A stretch of 64,000 bases of DNA from Teredinibacter turnerae T7901 (lineage in GTDB: Bacteria > Pseudomonadota > Gammaproteobacteria > Pseudomonadales > Cellvibrionaceae). Shown piece by piece: positions 54,562-63,338 of the stretch; position 1 is the first letter of the stretch; each line of letters opens with the position of its first letter. The notes under the pieces were generated by a model. It ran no database searches and had not been told where the DNA came from. It saw only the letters and a program-made list of their open reading frames with translations. The position numbers were made by a program, and so were the translations under genes. Location: assembly GCF_000023025.1 (NCBI RefSeq), contig NC_012997.1, positions 4,850,381 to 4,914,380 on the forward strand. Reading direction: 5' to 3'.

Positions 54562-55390
54562 TTTGCACCTGCCACCATGCTTGCAGCCGGGTGCGGGCTT
54601 ACTGCTGCGCACCCTGTTGATTGGGCTCGCCTGGTTAACCGAAGCCGCTCACGCACAATCGCCCAGCCAGGCCCAGTTACTCGCTAACGCACCCGAAGTT
54701 GCCATCATCATCGACGACCTGGGGTACAAACGTAAACTGGGTACAGAAATACTCGCTTTGCCCTGGCCGCTCACCGCTGCAATTATTCCGTTCACGCCCT
54801 ACGCCACAACCCTGGCTGAATCGGCTCATGTTGCAGGTAAAGAGGTGATGGTTCACGCCCCAATGGAACCGGTGGCGCCGCGCCCATGGGAACAGGGGCT
54901 GGCAATCTCTCAGGACGAAACCGAATTTCGCGAGCGCTGCGGCGCCATGCTTGATGCAGTGCCTTATGCAGTGGGGTTGAACAACCACGGCGGCAGTCGA
55001 CTCACCGCAAGCAGCGACCATATGCACTGGTTGATGGCTGAACTGGATGCGAAGCGCTTTTATTTTATCGACAGCCGGACCAGTGCCGACAGTATTGCCG
55101 AAGACATCGCACAAACCATGGGCCTCGCTACCGCATCGCGCAACGTGTTTCTCGACAATACGCGCGACCCCGAGGCCATACTCGCCCAACTCGGTAAGCT
55201 GGAAACCATCGCCCGACAACACGGCTACGCCATAGGCATTGGCCACCCTTATCCGGAAACGCTCCAGGCGCTGCAACTGGGGCTGGGTGCCATGGCAAAC
55301 CGGGGTATCACACTGGTACCCGTATCGCGCCTGCTCGCGCAAAAATCAGCGGCGCGACAGCTGGCAGACTCAACCGCCCACCCCCGTTAA
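54506..55390 (+). CDS. yibQ: Divergent polysaccharide deacetylase family protein (YibQ-like)
   Basis: A 294-residue exported protein (signal ends at about AHAQ, residue 50). The NodB-like barrel has VAIIIDDLGY near residue 65, EVMVHAPMEPV, VGLNNHGGSRLT, FYFIDSRTSADS and IGIGHPYPETL. These are the conserved features of the divergent deacetylase (DUF610/YibQ) group. The start is uncertain: GTG at 54506 overlaps the ctpA end by 56 bp; GTG at 54551 and TTG at 54563 are alternatives, the last with CAGG just upstream. The envC-ctpA-yibQ order is conserved. Substrate unknown. Confidence 0.88.
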   Translation: MHLNPCQRSYPQARRVQVSLHLPPCLQPGAGLLLRTLLIGLAWLTEAAHAQSPSQAQLLANAPEVAIIIDDLGYKRKLGTEILALPWPLTAAIIPFTPYATTLAESAHVAGKEVMVHAPMEPVAPRPWEQGLAISQDETEFRERCGAMLDAVPYAVGLNNHGGSRLTASSDHMHWLMAELDAKRFYFIDSRTSADSIAEDIAQTMGLATASRNVFLDNTRDPEAILAQLGKLETIARQHGYAIGIGHPYPETLQALQLGLGAMANRGITLVPVSRLLAQKSAARQLADSTAHPR

Positions 55391-55655
55391 TCGACCGCTT
55401 ATCCTCAGCCAATTCAGTTGGCGCGCGACTTCACACTTGTTTTGAGACGATGATCACATTTTCACCGAAATTGAGCTGCATCCATATGCGCCCTGCCTAT
55501 AATTTCGCCTAAGGCAGACATGAATGTGTCATTTTGGCGCGTGCGCGCTGGAGTTTTATCCCGTGTTGGCATGTAGATCGGACGCGCCAAAGCATGTTGC
55601 CCGTGGGGATTGAGAGTTATCGATCAGGGATCGATGTCAAACAAGGAGACAGCTT
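55391..55655. other. Short intergenic region, no gene seen
   Basis: About 265 bp upstream of the DUF6316 gene with no ORF or recognised RNA. The AAGGAGACAGC ribosome binding site for that gene is at its end. Confidence 0.4.
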
Positions 55656-55877
55656 ATGAACAGAACTGGTGAAGAAGGTACCGTGCCTTCGCGTTCCAAA
55701 CGCTTTTTTGAGAAGGGAGATTACTGGTACTACAGCACCCGCGAGGGCGTCGATATTGGCCCTTTCGATACGCTGCACGAAGCTGAAGTGGGTGCCAGTG
55801 ATTTTATCGACTTTATCATCCACGCCGAGCCCACCATTCGCGAAACCCTGGGCCGTTATTCAAGTCGCGCCGCCTGA
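55656..55877 (+). CDS. DUF6316 family small protein
   Basis: A 73-residue protein with no signal or membrane segment. It reads RSKRFFEKGDYWYYSTREGVDIGPFDTLHEAE, which fits the small DUF6316 proteins known in Pseudomonas and relatives (assignment from memory). An aromatic-rich N-terminal half and an acidic helical C-terminal half are visible. A strong AAGGAG site is 8 nt before the ATG. Function unknown; the domain may bind another protein. Confidence 0.82.
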   Translation: MNRTGEEGTVPSRSKRFFEKGDYWYYSTREGVDIGPFDTLHEAEVGASDFIDFIIHAEPTIRETLGRYSSRAA

Positions 55878-56042
55878 AGCGCGCAATCATAATAATTCTG
55901 AGCGGGAGAATTTTTCTCCCGCTTGTTTAGCACGAAGAAACCCGTTAGGTAGTCCATCGTTCCGAACCACCCGTCACGGTGCAACACGCGTTATTTGTCG
56001 CACAACGACGGGTTTTCCCGCCTTATAAACGCGATTACAATT

Positions 56043-56507
56043 CTACTCATCTGCCTCCGAGCGCCAGCCACCGCGACCGCGTTTACCCATTCGGCTTTTC
56101 ATATCCTGCCATTTTTCCAGTTGTTCCGGGGTGAGAATTTCGCGCATTTTGGCCTGCATTTCCGCATGGAAATACACCCGTTGCTTGGCTGAGTCCGCTG
56201 CCTGTGCCGCGAGCGCATCCAACTGGGTTTGATAATCCGCAGCGGATGGGTCGAGCTGTGACAGCGCCGCAGGGTTGCCGAGACCGCGCTCACCGCGCGC
56301 CGCAGCGTGCTCGTCGCGCAAGGCTTGGATTTGCGCCTTTTGTTCGGTCGTCAGATCCAGGGCGTACTCCATCATCTCCAGCCCGCGGCCTTGGAAACCG
56401 CCACCACCGCCCTTGCCACAACCACCCTGTCCTGGGCCCATAGCCATAGCGCTAGCCGCCATAGAAATAAGCCCGGCGCCAATCAGTGCTTTACATTTTG
56501 CTTTCAT
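56043..56507 (-). CDS. cpxP: CpxP/Spy-like periplasmic protein (LTXXQ repeats)
   Basis: A 154-residue protein from the ATG at 56507; a neighbouring ATG at 56510 is too close to AAGGAGG. A signal peptide ends at SAMA (about residue 22). A Gly-rich stretch (GQGGCGKGGGGGFQG) follows, then two LTXXQ motifs, LTTEQKAQIQ (about 51) and LTPEQLEKWQ (about 128), the family hallmark. CpxP-type proteins bind misfolded proteins and dampen the Cpx sensor. It is divergent from cpxR with a CpxR box between them, the classic arrangement. Confidence 0.9.
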   Translation of the reverse strand: MKAKCKALIGAGLISMAASAMAMGPGQGGCGKGGGGGFQGRGLEMMEYALDLTTEQKAQIQALRDEHAAARGERGLGNPAALSQLDPSAADYQTQLDALAAQAADSAKQRVYFHAEMQAKMREILTPEQLEKWQDMKSRMGKRGRGGWRSEADE

Positions 56508-56583
56508 CATTGCCTCCTTCACGTGGCGTTGTTTGATGGGTCCCAGTATGCTCGCCGGCAATGCTAAGTAGGGTTACGCCGCG

Positions 56584-56598
56584 GTAAAGTTACGTAAA
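56584..56598. promoter_or_regulatory. CpxR box between cpxP and cpxRA
   Basis: GTAAAGTTACGTAAA matches the CpxR consensus GTAAA-N5-GTAAA perfectly. It is 77 bp before the cpxP start and 34-40 bp before cpxR, so it can control both divergent genes. Confidence 0.88.
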
Positions 56599-56631
56599 GG
56601 ACTCGCAGGTGGGCATTAAAGCCGTTACATT

Positions 56632-57333
56632 GTGGATATGGAAAATTTACCTCTCATTTTACTGGTCGACGACGATCAAGAACTTTGCGACCTCATCGGC
56701 GAATATCTCACCGCTGAAGGCTTCGCCGTAGACAAAGCCCACAGTGGCCAAAGTGCGCTCACGCGCCTCGCCTCGCCGCCGGAATGCCAGCTGATCGTGC
56801 TGGATATTATGATGCCGGGGCTGTCCGGGCTGGATGTACTGCAGCGGCTGCGACCAAGCAACAGCACCCCGGTAATTATGTTGACCGGTCGTGGTGATGA
56901 CATTGATCGCATATTGGGCCTCGAAATGGGCGCCGACGACTACCTGGCTAAACCCTGTAACCCGCGTGAGCTGGTTGCTCGGGTACGCGCTATCCTGCGC
57001 CGCACTCAAAACCCAACCAGCGGGGATCAACACCTGCTGGACGTAGCCGGCATTCAGCTCAGTCCAGCGGATATGCAAGCCAAAGCACTCGGCACACCAC
57101 TGCAGCTCACCGGAGCCGAGTTCAACACCCTTAAAGTGTTGATGCAGCACCCGGGACAAACCCAGACCAAGGCATTTCTTACCGAGCAGGTACTGCATCG
57201 CCCCCTCACCGCCTACGACCGCAGCATTGATGTGCACGTCAGCCGGATACGCCAAAAACTGGCCAACGCGGGCATTCACGATATTATTCGCTCCGTTCGA
57301 GGGGTCGGTTACCAACTATTGTCCGCAGACTGA
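56632..57333 (+). CDS. cpxR: CpxR-like OmpR-family response regulator
   Basis: A 233-residue regulator. The receiver has LLVDDDQELC near the start, phospho-Asp in LIVLDIMMPG (about residue 53), Thr in VIMLTGR and Lys in YLAKPCNPRE. The winged-helix C-terminal domain (about 130-230) ends DIIRSVRGVGYQL. Start choice is unclear: GTG at 56632 or ATG at 56638, and no good ribosome binding site is seen before either. The stop overlaps the cpxA ATG (TGATG). Controls envelope-stress genes. Confidence 0.95.
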   Translation: MDMENLPLILLVDDDQELCDLIGEYLTAEGFAVDKAHSGQSALTRLASPPECQLIVLDIMMPGLSGLDVLQRLRPSNSTPVIMLTGRGDDIDRILGLEMGADDYLAKPCNPRELVARVRAILRRTQNPTSGDQHLLDVAGIQLSPADMQAKALGTPLQLTGAEFNTLKVLMQHPGQTQTKAFLTEQVLHRPLTAYDRSIDVHVSRIRQKLANAGIHDIIRSVRGVGYQLLSAD

Positions 57334-58637
57334 TGCCCAATTTCGGTTTTAGCAAAATATTCTGGAAAATATTTCTCACCTTCTGGCTGGTGAATCTGGC
57401 GGTCATCTTTGCCGCCAGTTTCACCATCGTAAGCAACATGGAAGCGACGCGAATCACCAATTTGCATGAGCAGATGGCGCGTCGTTTTGCCGAACAAATC
57501 ATCGATCGCGTCGAAAGTGGCGAGCCTATGCCGCGCTTCCGCCGTTTCGGCGGGCCCGGCCCCAAGCGCGGTGAGGAACCGTCGCCGCGACTGAACATCA
57601 CGCGCGCAGACACTAACACACCGGTATTCCAACACCGCTTCAGGTTTCAAACCGAAGAACGCACGCTGCAATTTCAGGTCACCAGCGCCGCCGGCACGCT
57701 CTATAACGTAGAAACGCAACTCCCGCGCAAACCGCTGTTTATGAAGGACATGCTGCAACGCCTGCGGTCCACCCAATTTGTGTTAATTCTGATCGCCTCG
57801 ACCTTGGCCAGCGCGCTGCTAAGCTGGTCGATTGCGCGCCCACTGAAAAACCTGGGCGCGCGCTCGCGCGAAGTGGCAGGAGGGAATCTTGACGCCCGCC
57901 CGGATAAAAAACTGCTTCAGCGCGGCGATGAAATTGGCGAATTAGCGCGGGATTTGGACCATATGATTCACCAGGTCGCTACCAGTATTAACGGGCAACG
58001 TCAACTTCTGCACGATGTTTCACACGAGCTACGCGCTCCGCTGGCCCGTTTGCAAGCCGCCGCCGCGCTCGTGGAAAAAAAACCCGAATCTCCGCAATAC
58101 ATCGCCAAAATTCATCACGAATGCGACCGCATGAATGTCCTCATTCAACAGATTCTCGACTATGCTCGCTTCCATGAACTGCCGGAAGATCGCGAAACAG
58201 CATCACTAACTGACTTAGTAGACGACGTATGTAGCGATATTCGCTTTCGCTACCCTGAGCATCAAATTCAAATAGACACTGCCACCACTCGCCAGATCTA
58301 CTACACCGGATTTCTGGATTCCCTGCAAAAAGCCTTAACCAATTTTCTCGACAACGCCTGCAAATACTCGCCACCAAACAGTCTCGTGCACATACAATTG
58401 AGCGAGCAGGAACATACAACAACCGTAGAAATTTGCGATAGCGGCTGCGGTATCGCACCAGAACACCTGGCGCGCGTTACAGAACCGTTTTTTCAAACTG
58501 CAGCAGAGAACTCGCAAAAAGGGTTTGGCCTTGGCTTAAGCATCGCGCGTCGCGCCATCGAAAAAAACGGCGGCAAATTGGATTTTGGCAACCGCGCGGA
58601 GGGCGGCTTGTGTGTCACTGTGACGCTTCCTCGCTAG
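57333..58637 (+). CDS. cpxA: CpxA-like envelope-stress sensor histidine kinase
   Basis: A 434-residue kinase. TM1 is at about residues 5-30 (WKIFLTFWLVNLAVIFAASF), then a short periplasmic loop of about 115 residues (Pro/Arg-rich, PRFRRFGGPGPKRGEEP), and TM2 about 145-168 (FVLILIASTLASALLSW). HAMP is at about 168-220. HisKA carries HDVSHELRAPLARLQ. HATPase: LDNACKYSPPN, CDSGCGIAPEH and GFGLGLSIARR. It partners cpxR in one operon. Its periplasmic loop is shorter and more basic than usual. Confidence 0.95.
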   Translation: MPNFGFSKIFWKIFLTFWLVNLAVIFAASFTIVSNMEATRITNLHEQMARRFAEQIIDRVESGEPMPRFRRFGGPGPKRGEEPSPRLNITRADTNTPVFQHRFRFQTEERTLQFQVTSAAGTLYNVETQLPRKPLFMKDMLQRLRSTQFVLILIASTLASALLSWSIARPLKNLGARSREVAGGNLDARPDKKLLQRGDEIGELARDLDHMIHQVATSINGQRQLLHDVSHELRAPLARLQAAAALVEKKPESPQYIAKIHHECDRMNVLIQQILDYARFHELPEDRETASLTDLVDDVCSDIRFRYPEHQIQIDTATTRQIYYTGFLDSLQKALTNFLDNACKYSPPNSLVHIQLSEQEHTTTVEICDSGCGIAPEHLARVTEPFFQTAAENSQKGFGLGLSIARRAIEKNGGKLDFGNRAEGGLCVTVTLPR

Positions 58638-58721
58638 CGTTCAATATGTGCAATGGGCCATGACCATTAATCATTAACCAGTTTCTCCACTACCTTATCG
58701 ACTCTAGAGCTGCCTGCTGAC

Positions 58722-59198
58722 ATGTTAATCCGCAATACACTCCAACCCACCGATATCGGCAGAATTATTCTGCTTCACAGCGAGTACTACTCGGCGACCG
58801 AAGGCTACGATCACACTTTCGAGGCGTATGTCGCCGAACCTCTGGCGCAATTTGCGCTGCGAACGAACCCAAGAGAGCGCATCTGGATTGCCGAGAGCAA
58901 CAATCAAATTGTTGGCGTTATTTGTATATGCGATGCGGGTAACAATGTCGCTCAATTGCGCTGGTATATCGTCCACTCAAGCTTGCAAGGCACTGGGCTC
59001 GGCAAACGGCTGTTAATCAGCGCGATTGAATTTTGCAGCCTGCACAACTACCTCCGCATCCAACTGTGGACTGCTAAAGGTTTGGATAGCGCAAAAGCCA
59101 TGTATCTGCGCAACGGATTTTCATTAGTCGCGGAAAAAACCCACGTCATTTGGGGCGCAGAACGCACTGAACAATGCTATGAAAAACCAATAGCCTAA
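58722..59198 (+). CDS. GNAT-family N-acetyltransferase
   Basis: A 158-residue protein of the Gcn5-related acetyltransferase fold. The acetyl-CoA-binding pattern is in LQGTGLGKRLLISAIEFC (about residue 88, motif A-type), and the last strand has YLRNGFSLVAEKTH. It lies next to the Cpx and MscS genes without clear coupling. Target unknown. No strong ribosome binding site precedes the ATG. Confidence 0.9.
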   Translation: MLIRNTLQPTDIGRIILLHSEYYSATEGYDHTFEAYVAEPLAQFALRTNPRERIWIAESNNQIVGVICICDAGNNVAQLRWYIVHSSLQGTGLGKRLLISAIEFCSLHNYLRIQLWTAKGLDSAKAMYLRNGFSLVAEKTHVIWGAERTEQCYEKPIA

Positions 59199-59253
59199 CC
59201 GGAACATAACTTGCTCTGAAAATCGCACCGCAACCTGCATTCGGTGATGATTC

Positions 59254-60321
59254 ATGCTTCTAGAACAGCTACAAACCTTACAAGTCCCACCCCTTGTTGT
59301 TGTCGTTTGCCTGGTTCTTTTGTCCACAGGCCTCATGTATCTGGTAAAACGTTTCCTGCTTAAACGTTTACAAAAGCTGATTGCACGTACCAACCTGGAC
59401 ATAGATACACTGCTGTTAAACGCACTGCCCGTTCCCCTGACAATCCTTATCGTGCTGCTTAATCTGTTACTGTTTGAACGGCTGCTCGATTTCTACCAGA
59501 TCACTAACGCAGACCTCAGTCGCTACACCTCAATCGCAGCGCAAATTCTTATTGTACTTGCACTTGTTATATTCGCTGATCGCTTCAGCGAAGGGGCGCT
59601 AAGCGTTTACACCCATAAATCAGAATCCTTGCGCAACAGCAGCAGTATTCTTAAAGGCATCGCCAAGGGCCTCGTGATTGGGATAGGTGCCCTTGTACTG
59701 CTGGGTACCCTCGGGATTTCAATCACACCCATTATTGCGTCGCTGGGGATCACCTCACTGGCCGTTGCTCTTGCTCTACAACCGACGCTGGAAAACTTTT
59801 TTTCAGGTGTTCAGCTGGTAATCGACAAACCTATCCGGGTCGGTGACTTTATCGAACTGGAATCTGGCGAACAGGGCTTCGTGCAAAAAATTGGCTGGCG
59901 TTCGACCTGGATAAAAATGCTGCCAAACAACGTCGTGATAATGCCCAACAGTGTGTTGTCGCAATCAAAAATTATTAATTACTATTATCCTCAGAAAGAA
60001 CTCTCCGTTCCGGTAGAAGTCGGCGTGCATTACAACTCAGACCTGGAGCACGTCGAACGCGTAACTCTCGAAGTGGCGAGGGAAGTTCTTAAAACACACA
60101 AATGGGGCGTGCCCGAGTACGATACTTTTGTGGTCTACCATACCTTCGATAGCAGCAGCATTAACTTTACTGTTATGCTGCGCGCTCAAGAGTATTTCAC
60201 CCGCTTTTTTATCAAATCGGAATTTATAAAGGCGCTTCACAAGCGCTACGCACAAGAAGGAATCGTAATACCTTACCCCATACGGGCAATCAATACGGAT
60301 CAGGAAGCGAGCAAAATGTAA
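59254..60321 (+). CDS. MscS-family mechanosensitive channel
   Basis: A 355-residue membrane protein. N-terminal helices are seen at about residues 13-30, 55-75 and 90-110. The pore helix and gate region (GALVLLGTLGISITPIIASLGITSLAVALALQPTLENFFSG, split over two turns, about 145-185) is followed by the cytoplasmic beta domain with VIDKPIRVGDFIELESGEQGFV and the alpha/beta lower domain. It opens under membrane tension to release solutes on osmotic down-shock. It is the length of a mini-MscS with an extra N-terminal helix. Confidence 0.94.
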   Translation: MLLEQLQTLQVPPLVVVVCLVLLSTGLMYLVKRFLLKRLQKLIARTNLDIDTLLLNALPVPLTILIVLLNLLLFERLLDFYQITNADLSRYTSIAAQILIVLALVIFADRFSEGALSVYTHKSESLRNSSSILKGIAKGLVIGIGALVLLGTLGISITPIIASLGITSLAVALALQPTLENFFSGVQLVIDKPIRVGDFIELESGEQGFVQKIGWRSTWIKMLPNNVVIMPNSVLSQSKIINYYYPQKELSVPVEVGVHYNSDLEHVERVTLEVAREVLKTHKWGVPEYDTFVVYHTFDSSSINFTVMLRAQEYFTRFFIKSEFIKALHKRYAQEGIVIPYPIRAINTDQEASKM

Positions 60322-60814
60322 AATACAGCAATTAGAGTGTAGATAAACAGACATCCAGTATTTTAGCGCTTGTTGTTTTAGTGACTATTGAGTTGTAAAT
60401 TTTTTTCTACCGGCTCGGAATCTTAGCTGCCAACTAATGCTTTTGATGCAGCGCACCTAGGATTACGACAGCATCGGTTTGCATAAAACCCCGCGAAATA
60501 CTAACAAGCGTGACTGCAGAGGAGCGCCGTTTAAACCAAAATAACCTGCCGCTATAATTCGCCAAAAACAACCCCAAATAGGCGCCAACCAATTAACGAT
60601 CAACAACACGAACTGCCGCGTAAGTAATGACATCCAATTAAGCAAATCCTTGCTCATAGGCGCATTTAATAAAATCAGTCTAAAAACAAAAATCGTTAAA
60701 ACGCATGCACTTATGACATGATCATTTAGACTATCCAGCGGAGAAATGGTAATTCTTACATATAAACCTTAAAAAAGCAGAAAAAACATCCAATAAAAAT
60801 GCACTTCTTGCCTT
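60322..60814. other. AT-rich intergenic region, no gene supported
   Basis: About 490 bp. The only ORF (60463-60657, minus, 64 codons) has no ribosome binding site or recognisable sequence. The region separates conserved housekeeping genes from the accessory right end. Confidence 0.5.
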
Positions 60815-61210
60815 TTAGGCAATACCGCACAGATATCCCGCAACAGCGCCAGAGATAGGAAACAATGATGCCGATAAAAACAACTGAATGATTAACCATT
60901 TTGCATGCTTTTCAATTTTTCTTTTCGCGGAAAATACCAACGACCCGGAACAATACTCGAACAAGCCAAGAAGCAACCCTAAAACAACGCCCTGCCATAA
61001 CGCAGACACCCCAAAAGATACTCTAGAGTATAAAAATAAAAAAATGGCTCCCTGTATAAAAACGGTGAGTACACCTATGGGAATAATCGGCTGTTCCCGG
61101 TTATATATACCGATATCATCGTAAACTTTTTTAAACACGACCAAGTGCCAACAGAACGCATAGGCGAACGTAGTAACGACAAAACAAACAAATGGAATAA
61201 TGTAACCCAT
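60815..61210 (-). CDS. Hypothetical four-helix membrane protein
   Basis: About 131 residues from the ATG at 61210; a longer frame to 61288 adds 26 residues without clear coding character. Four membrane helices are seen: YIIPFVCFVVTTFAYAFCW, PIGVLTVFIQGAIFLFLY, LWQGVVLGLLLGLFEYC, and LIIQLFLSASLFPISGAVAG. The topology recalls small DUF1761-like proteins, but I cannot confirm the family. No partner gene is evident in the AT-rich surroundings. Confidence 0.65.
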   Translation of the reverse strand: MGYIIPFVCFVVTTFAYAFCWHLVVFKKVYDDIGIYNREQPIIPIGVLTVFIQGAIFLFLYSRVSFGVSALWQGVVLGLLLGLFEYCSGSLVFSAKRKIEKHAKWLIIQLFLSASLFPISGAVAGYLCGIA

Positions 61211-61701
61211 GCGCGTTAATCTTTTATTCTGGAGCGATATTTTAGTGTTCGATAATAACGACTCGACATTACAAACATGTGGGAACAATTTATTGTTGTC
61301 GAAACAGCTAGCCTATTGACATCTATTAGTCATAAAAGGAGAAGACTCAACTTGCACAAATTACACTCGAAGCCAAAAGCCCAAATAAACAACACAGCCC
61401 AGCCCCTACTTAAAGCGGTTTAGCAAACCGAAAATTTCGCTTTAATACCTGTTGGCAAATCTAAATTTTAACATTGGATTATCAGCCACCCTCCAATGCG
61501 CTCATTACCGGCATAGAGCATCAGAGGGGCTAGAAAATGATTAACGCTACGAACTAGGTGATTATTCACCTTTCAGTCACAACATGTGATTCGTACAATG
61601 AACACTTCAGAAAAACCTCAACACTCACATTTAGGCGTGTAATATTTTTTGAATAACATCAACCAAGCGCCAAAACAATAAATACAGTGTCCAGTTTATT
61701 A
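61211..61701. other. AT-rich intergenic region, no gene supported
   Basis: About 490 bp between two minus-strand hypotheticals (410 bp if the longer start is used). I found no convincing ORF, hairpin with T-run, or recognised RNA. Confidence 0.45.
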
Positions 61702-62124
61702 TCAATTAGCGCCCAAAAGTATTTCATCATCAATAGAAATGGCATACGTAATATGATGAGTTGATTGATTCTCCACACTCCAGTCAGAGCTTTCAACTTC
61801 ATACGCTTCTACAAAGCTGCCATCACCAGGATCAAACAATACTGTCAATGATTCAAATACTACCGCCGGGCCAGGCCCTGGCAAAGCCCCAATGCGGCCG
61901 CAACTGCCAATTTCAAGAAGGTCGCCAGATTCTGTCACACTATTGTTACACTCGAAGTAACCGTATAAATCACACTCGACTCGTATATTATAATTTGAAT
62001 TATTCTGCATCAAAAAAGTGCTAAATCCGGCTTCGTCTCTCACCTCGCCTCTCGCCTCGTCTCTCAACTCATTACCACCGCAAGCAGATAAAATAATCAA
62101 AAACGGTAATATCCAATTTTTCAT
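61702..62124 (-). CDS. Hypothetical lipoprotein
   Basis: A 140-residue protein from the ATG at 62124; GGAGG lies upstream, and a longer frame to 62175 is unlikely. The lipobox LIILSACGG (about residue 14) predicts lipid anchoring. A short charged repeat follows (RDEARGEVRDEAG). The rest is a beta-rich domain with two close Cys (VECDLYGYFECNN) and a third in IGSCGRIG. It resembles no family I recognise. AT-rich context suggests accessory DNA. Confidence 0.65.
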   Translation of the reverse strand: MKNWILPFLIILSACGGNELRDEARGEVRDEAGFSTFLMQNNSNYNIRVECDLYGYFECNNSVTESGDLLEIGSCGRIGALPGPGPAVVFESLTVLFDPGDGSFVEAYEVESSDWSVENQSTHHITYAISIDDEILLGAN

Positions 62125-62567
62125 CTGAAACAGATCCTCCATAGTTAGATGGCCTGCAAAAAGCATGAAAGCCAACCTTCAATGCACCGTCAAAGGTAGT
62201 GAGATTTACCCGGGAGCTCAACACCGACCCTATGAATTTTACACTTCTGCAACAAATTTATTCCTAGAAAAAAGATCTTGTATGCCGATGGATTTTAGGT
62301 ATTAGCGATTTTTTAGGAATGGGTTATTAAAACACTATATTCATGTTTCATGATATTCGTTGCTTGTATGTCAGCTCATATGTGAAAATTATGCAACGGA
62401 ATCACACTATTGGGCTCCGAATTTTTTTATAGTGGAAATAGGTAAGCGCTAAGCAAGCCCCTGCTTATACAAGGAGGATTTCCTTAGTAATAGGGCTTCA
62501 ATATCCTCAGCGCTTCGGGTAGCTGTTTAAAAAAATGAATAAATATCCCAAACAGGGGTTAGCCACG
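62125..62567. other. AT-rich intergenic region, no gene supported
   Basis: About 440 bp containing the upstream part of the lipoprotein gene and nothing recognisable beyond it. A TATAGTG-like stretch is present near 62430, but I do not call a promoter. Confidence 0.4.
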
Positions 62568-63008
62568 CTACCAAATGGAATACTTATCACCGGCTCTAGT
62601 GATAAGTGAAACTAGATACGCGCTTGTAAACAAAATAAAACTAGCCTCAAATGCGTTGTCTAAAACAGGCGAGAGCAATAGCAGAATAATGTCAGCGACT
62701 ACGGTTCCCTGTTCGACCCGTATATTTAATATTCGCTCGGGAATTTTGAAGAGACCAGATCCAAAAAAGCAGGCCCTTAACCATGCAGGTACCTTTTCCC
62801 AATCTTCTGTAGTTTTATCAATCACTGTGACCCCCTGTGCCAAAATTGGCGCTTGAACTTCTAAGACAGAAGCGAGAGCGTTAAGGGATTCCAAGCTAGC
62901 CTTGCCGCCCGATTCTATACGCTGAATAGTTCTGACGCTTAATCCTGAGATCTCAGCCAACTGCTCCTGAGTCCAGTTTCTTTTGTGACGCAGTCTTTTA
63001 AGCATCAT
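62568..63008 (-). CDS. Cro/C1-type HTH protein with C-terminal membrane helices
   Basis: A 146-residue protein; the second ATG at 63005 is equally likely. Residues 1-55 form an XRE-type helix-turn-helix (KRNWTQEQLAEISGLSVRTIQRIE). A linker of about 45 residues is followed by two hydrophobic segments (VADIILLLLSPVLDN and ASFILFTSAYLVSLI). This makes it a membrane-tethered DNA-binding protein of the HTH-2TM sort. It lies about 330 bp upstream of the IS110 transposase, on the opposite strand. Confidence 0.8.
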   Translation of the reverse strand: MMLKRLRHKRNWTQEQLAEISGLSVRTIQRIESGGKASLESLNALASVLEVQAPILAQGVTVIDKTTEDWEKVPAWLRACFFGSGLFKIPERILNIRVEQGTVVADIILLLLSPVLDNAFEASFILFTSAYLVSLITRAGDKYSIW

Positions 63009-63119
63009 GTCCTAATCTCTTTTTCCATTGGAGAACTGATATTTAACCATTGCCCCCTGTGTCGGCCACGAAATCAACCCGACACCAACCTGACAGCTAA
63101 GCTAAGCACCTGATTTAAT

Positions 63120-63338
63120 TGTCATTTTACAAAACGCATTACATAGCTGAATTTTTGAAAGGCCCGTTTGTGCTATTAAGACAAAAAGCAGAACTGGAAA
63201 AAATGTGGGCTGGTGCAACTTGTGTTATGAAATTAACGCGACGTCCCTTCCTGCCAGACAGCGTGGGCGCCATGCTGATTCTACTTTTAACTCGAACAGT
63301 CGAAAGAGCCTCGAGCTCGAATGTAGCAAGGGTGAGTC
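63120..63338 (+). ncRNA. Candidate IS110 bridge RNA region (noncoding left end)
   Basis: Noncoding DNA of about 200-300 bp precedes the IS110 transposase. In the IS110 group the sequence between the left end and the recombinase gene encodes the structured bridge RNA that pairs with target and donor DNA. The ORF spanning it (63119-63382) overlaps the transposase start and has no features, so I treat it as noncoding. The exact ends and fold were not determined. Confidence 0.4.

Noticed and set aside
60463..60657. 64-codon minus-strand ORF
   Set aside because: No start signal or recognisable sequence; chance ORF in AT-rich DNA.
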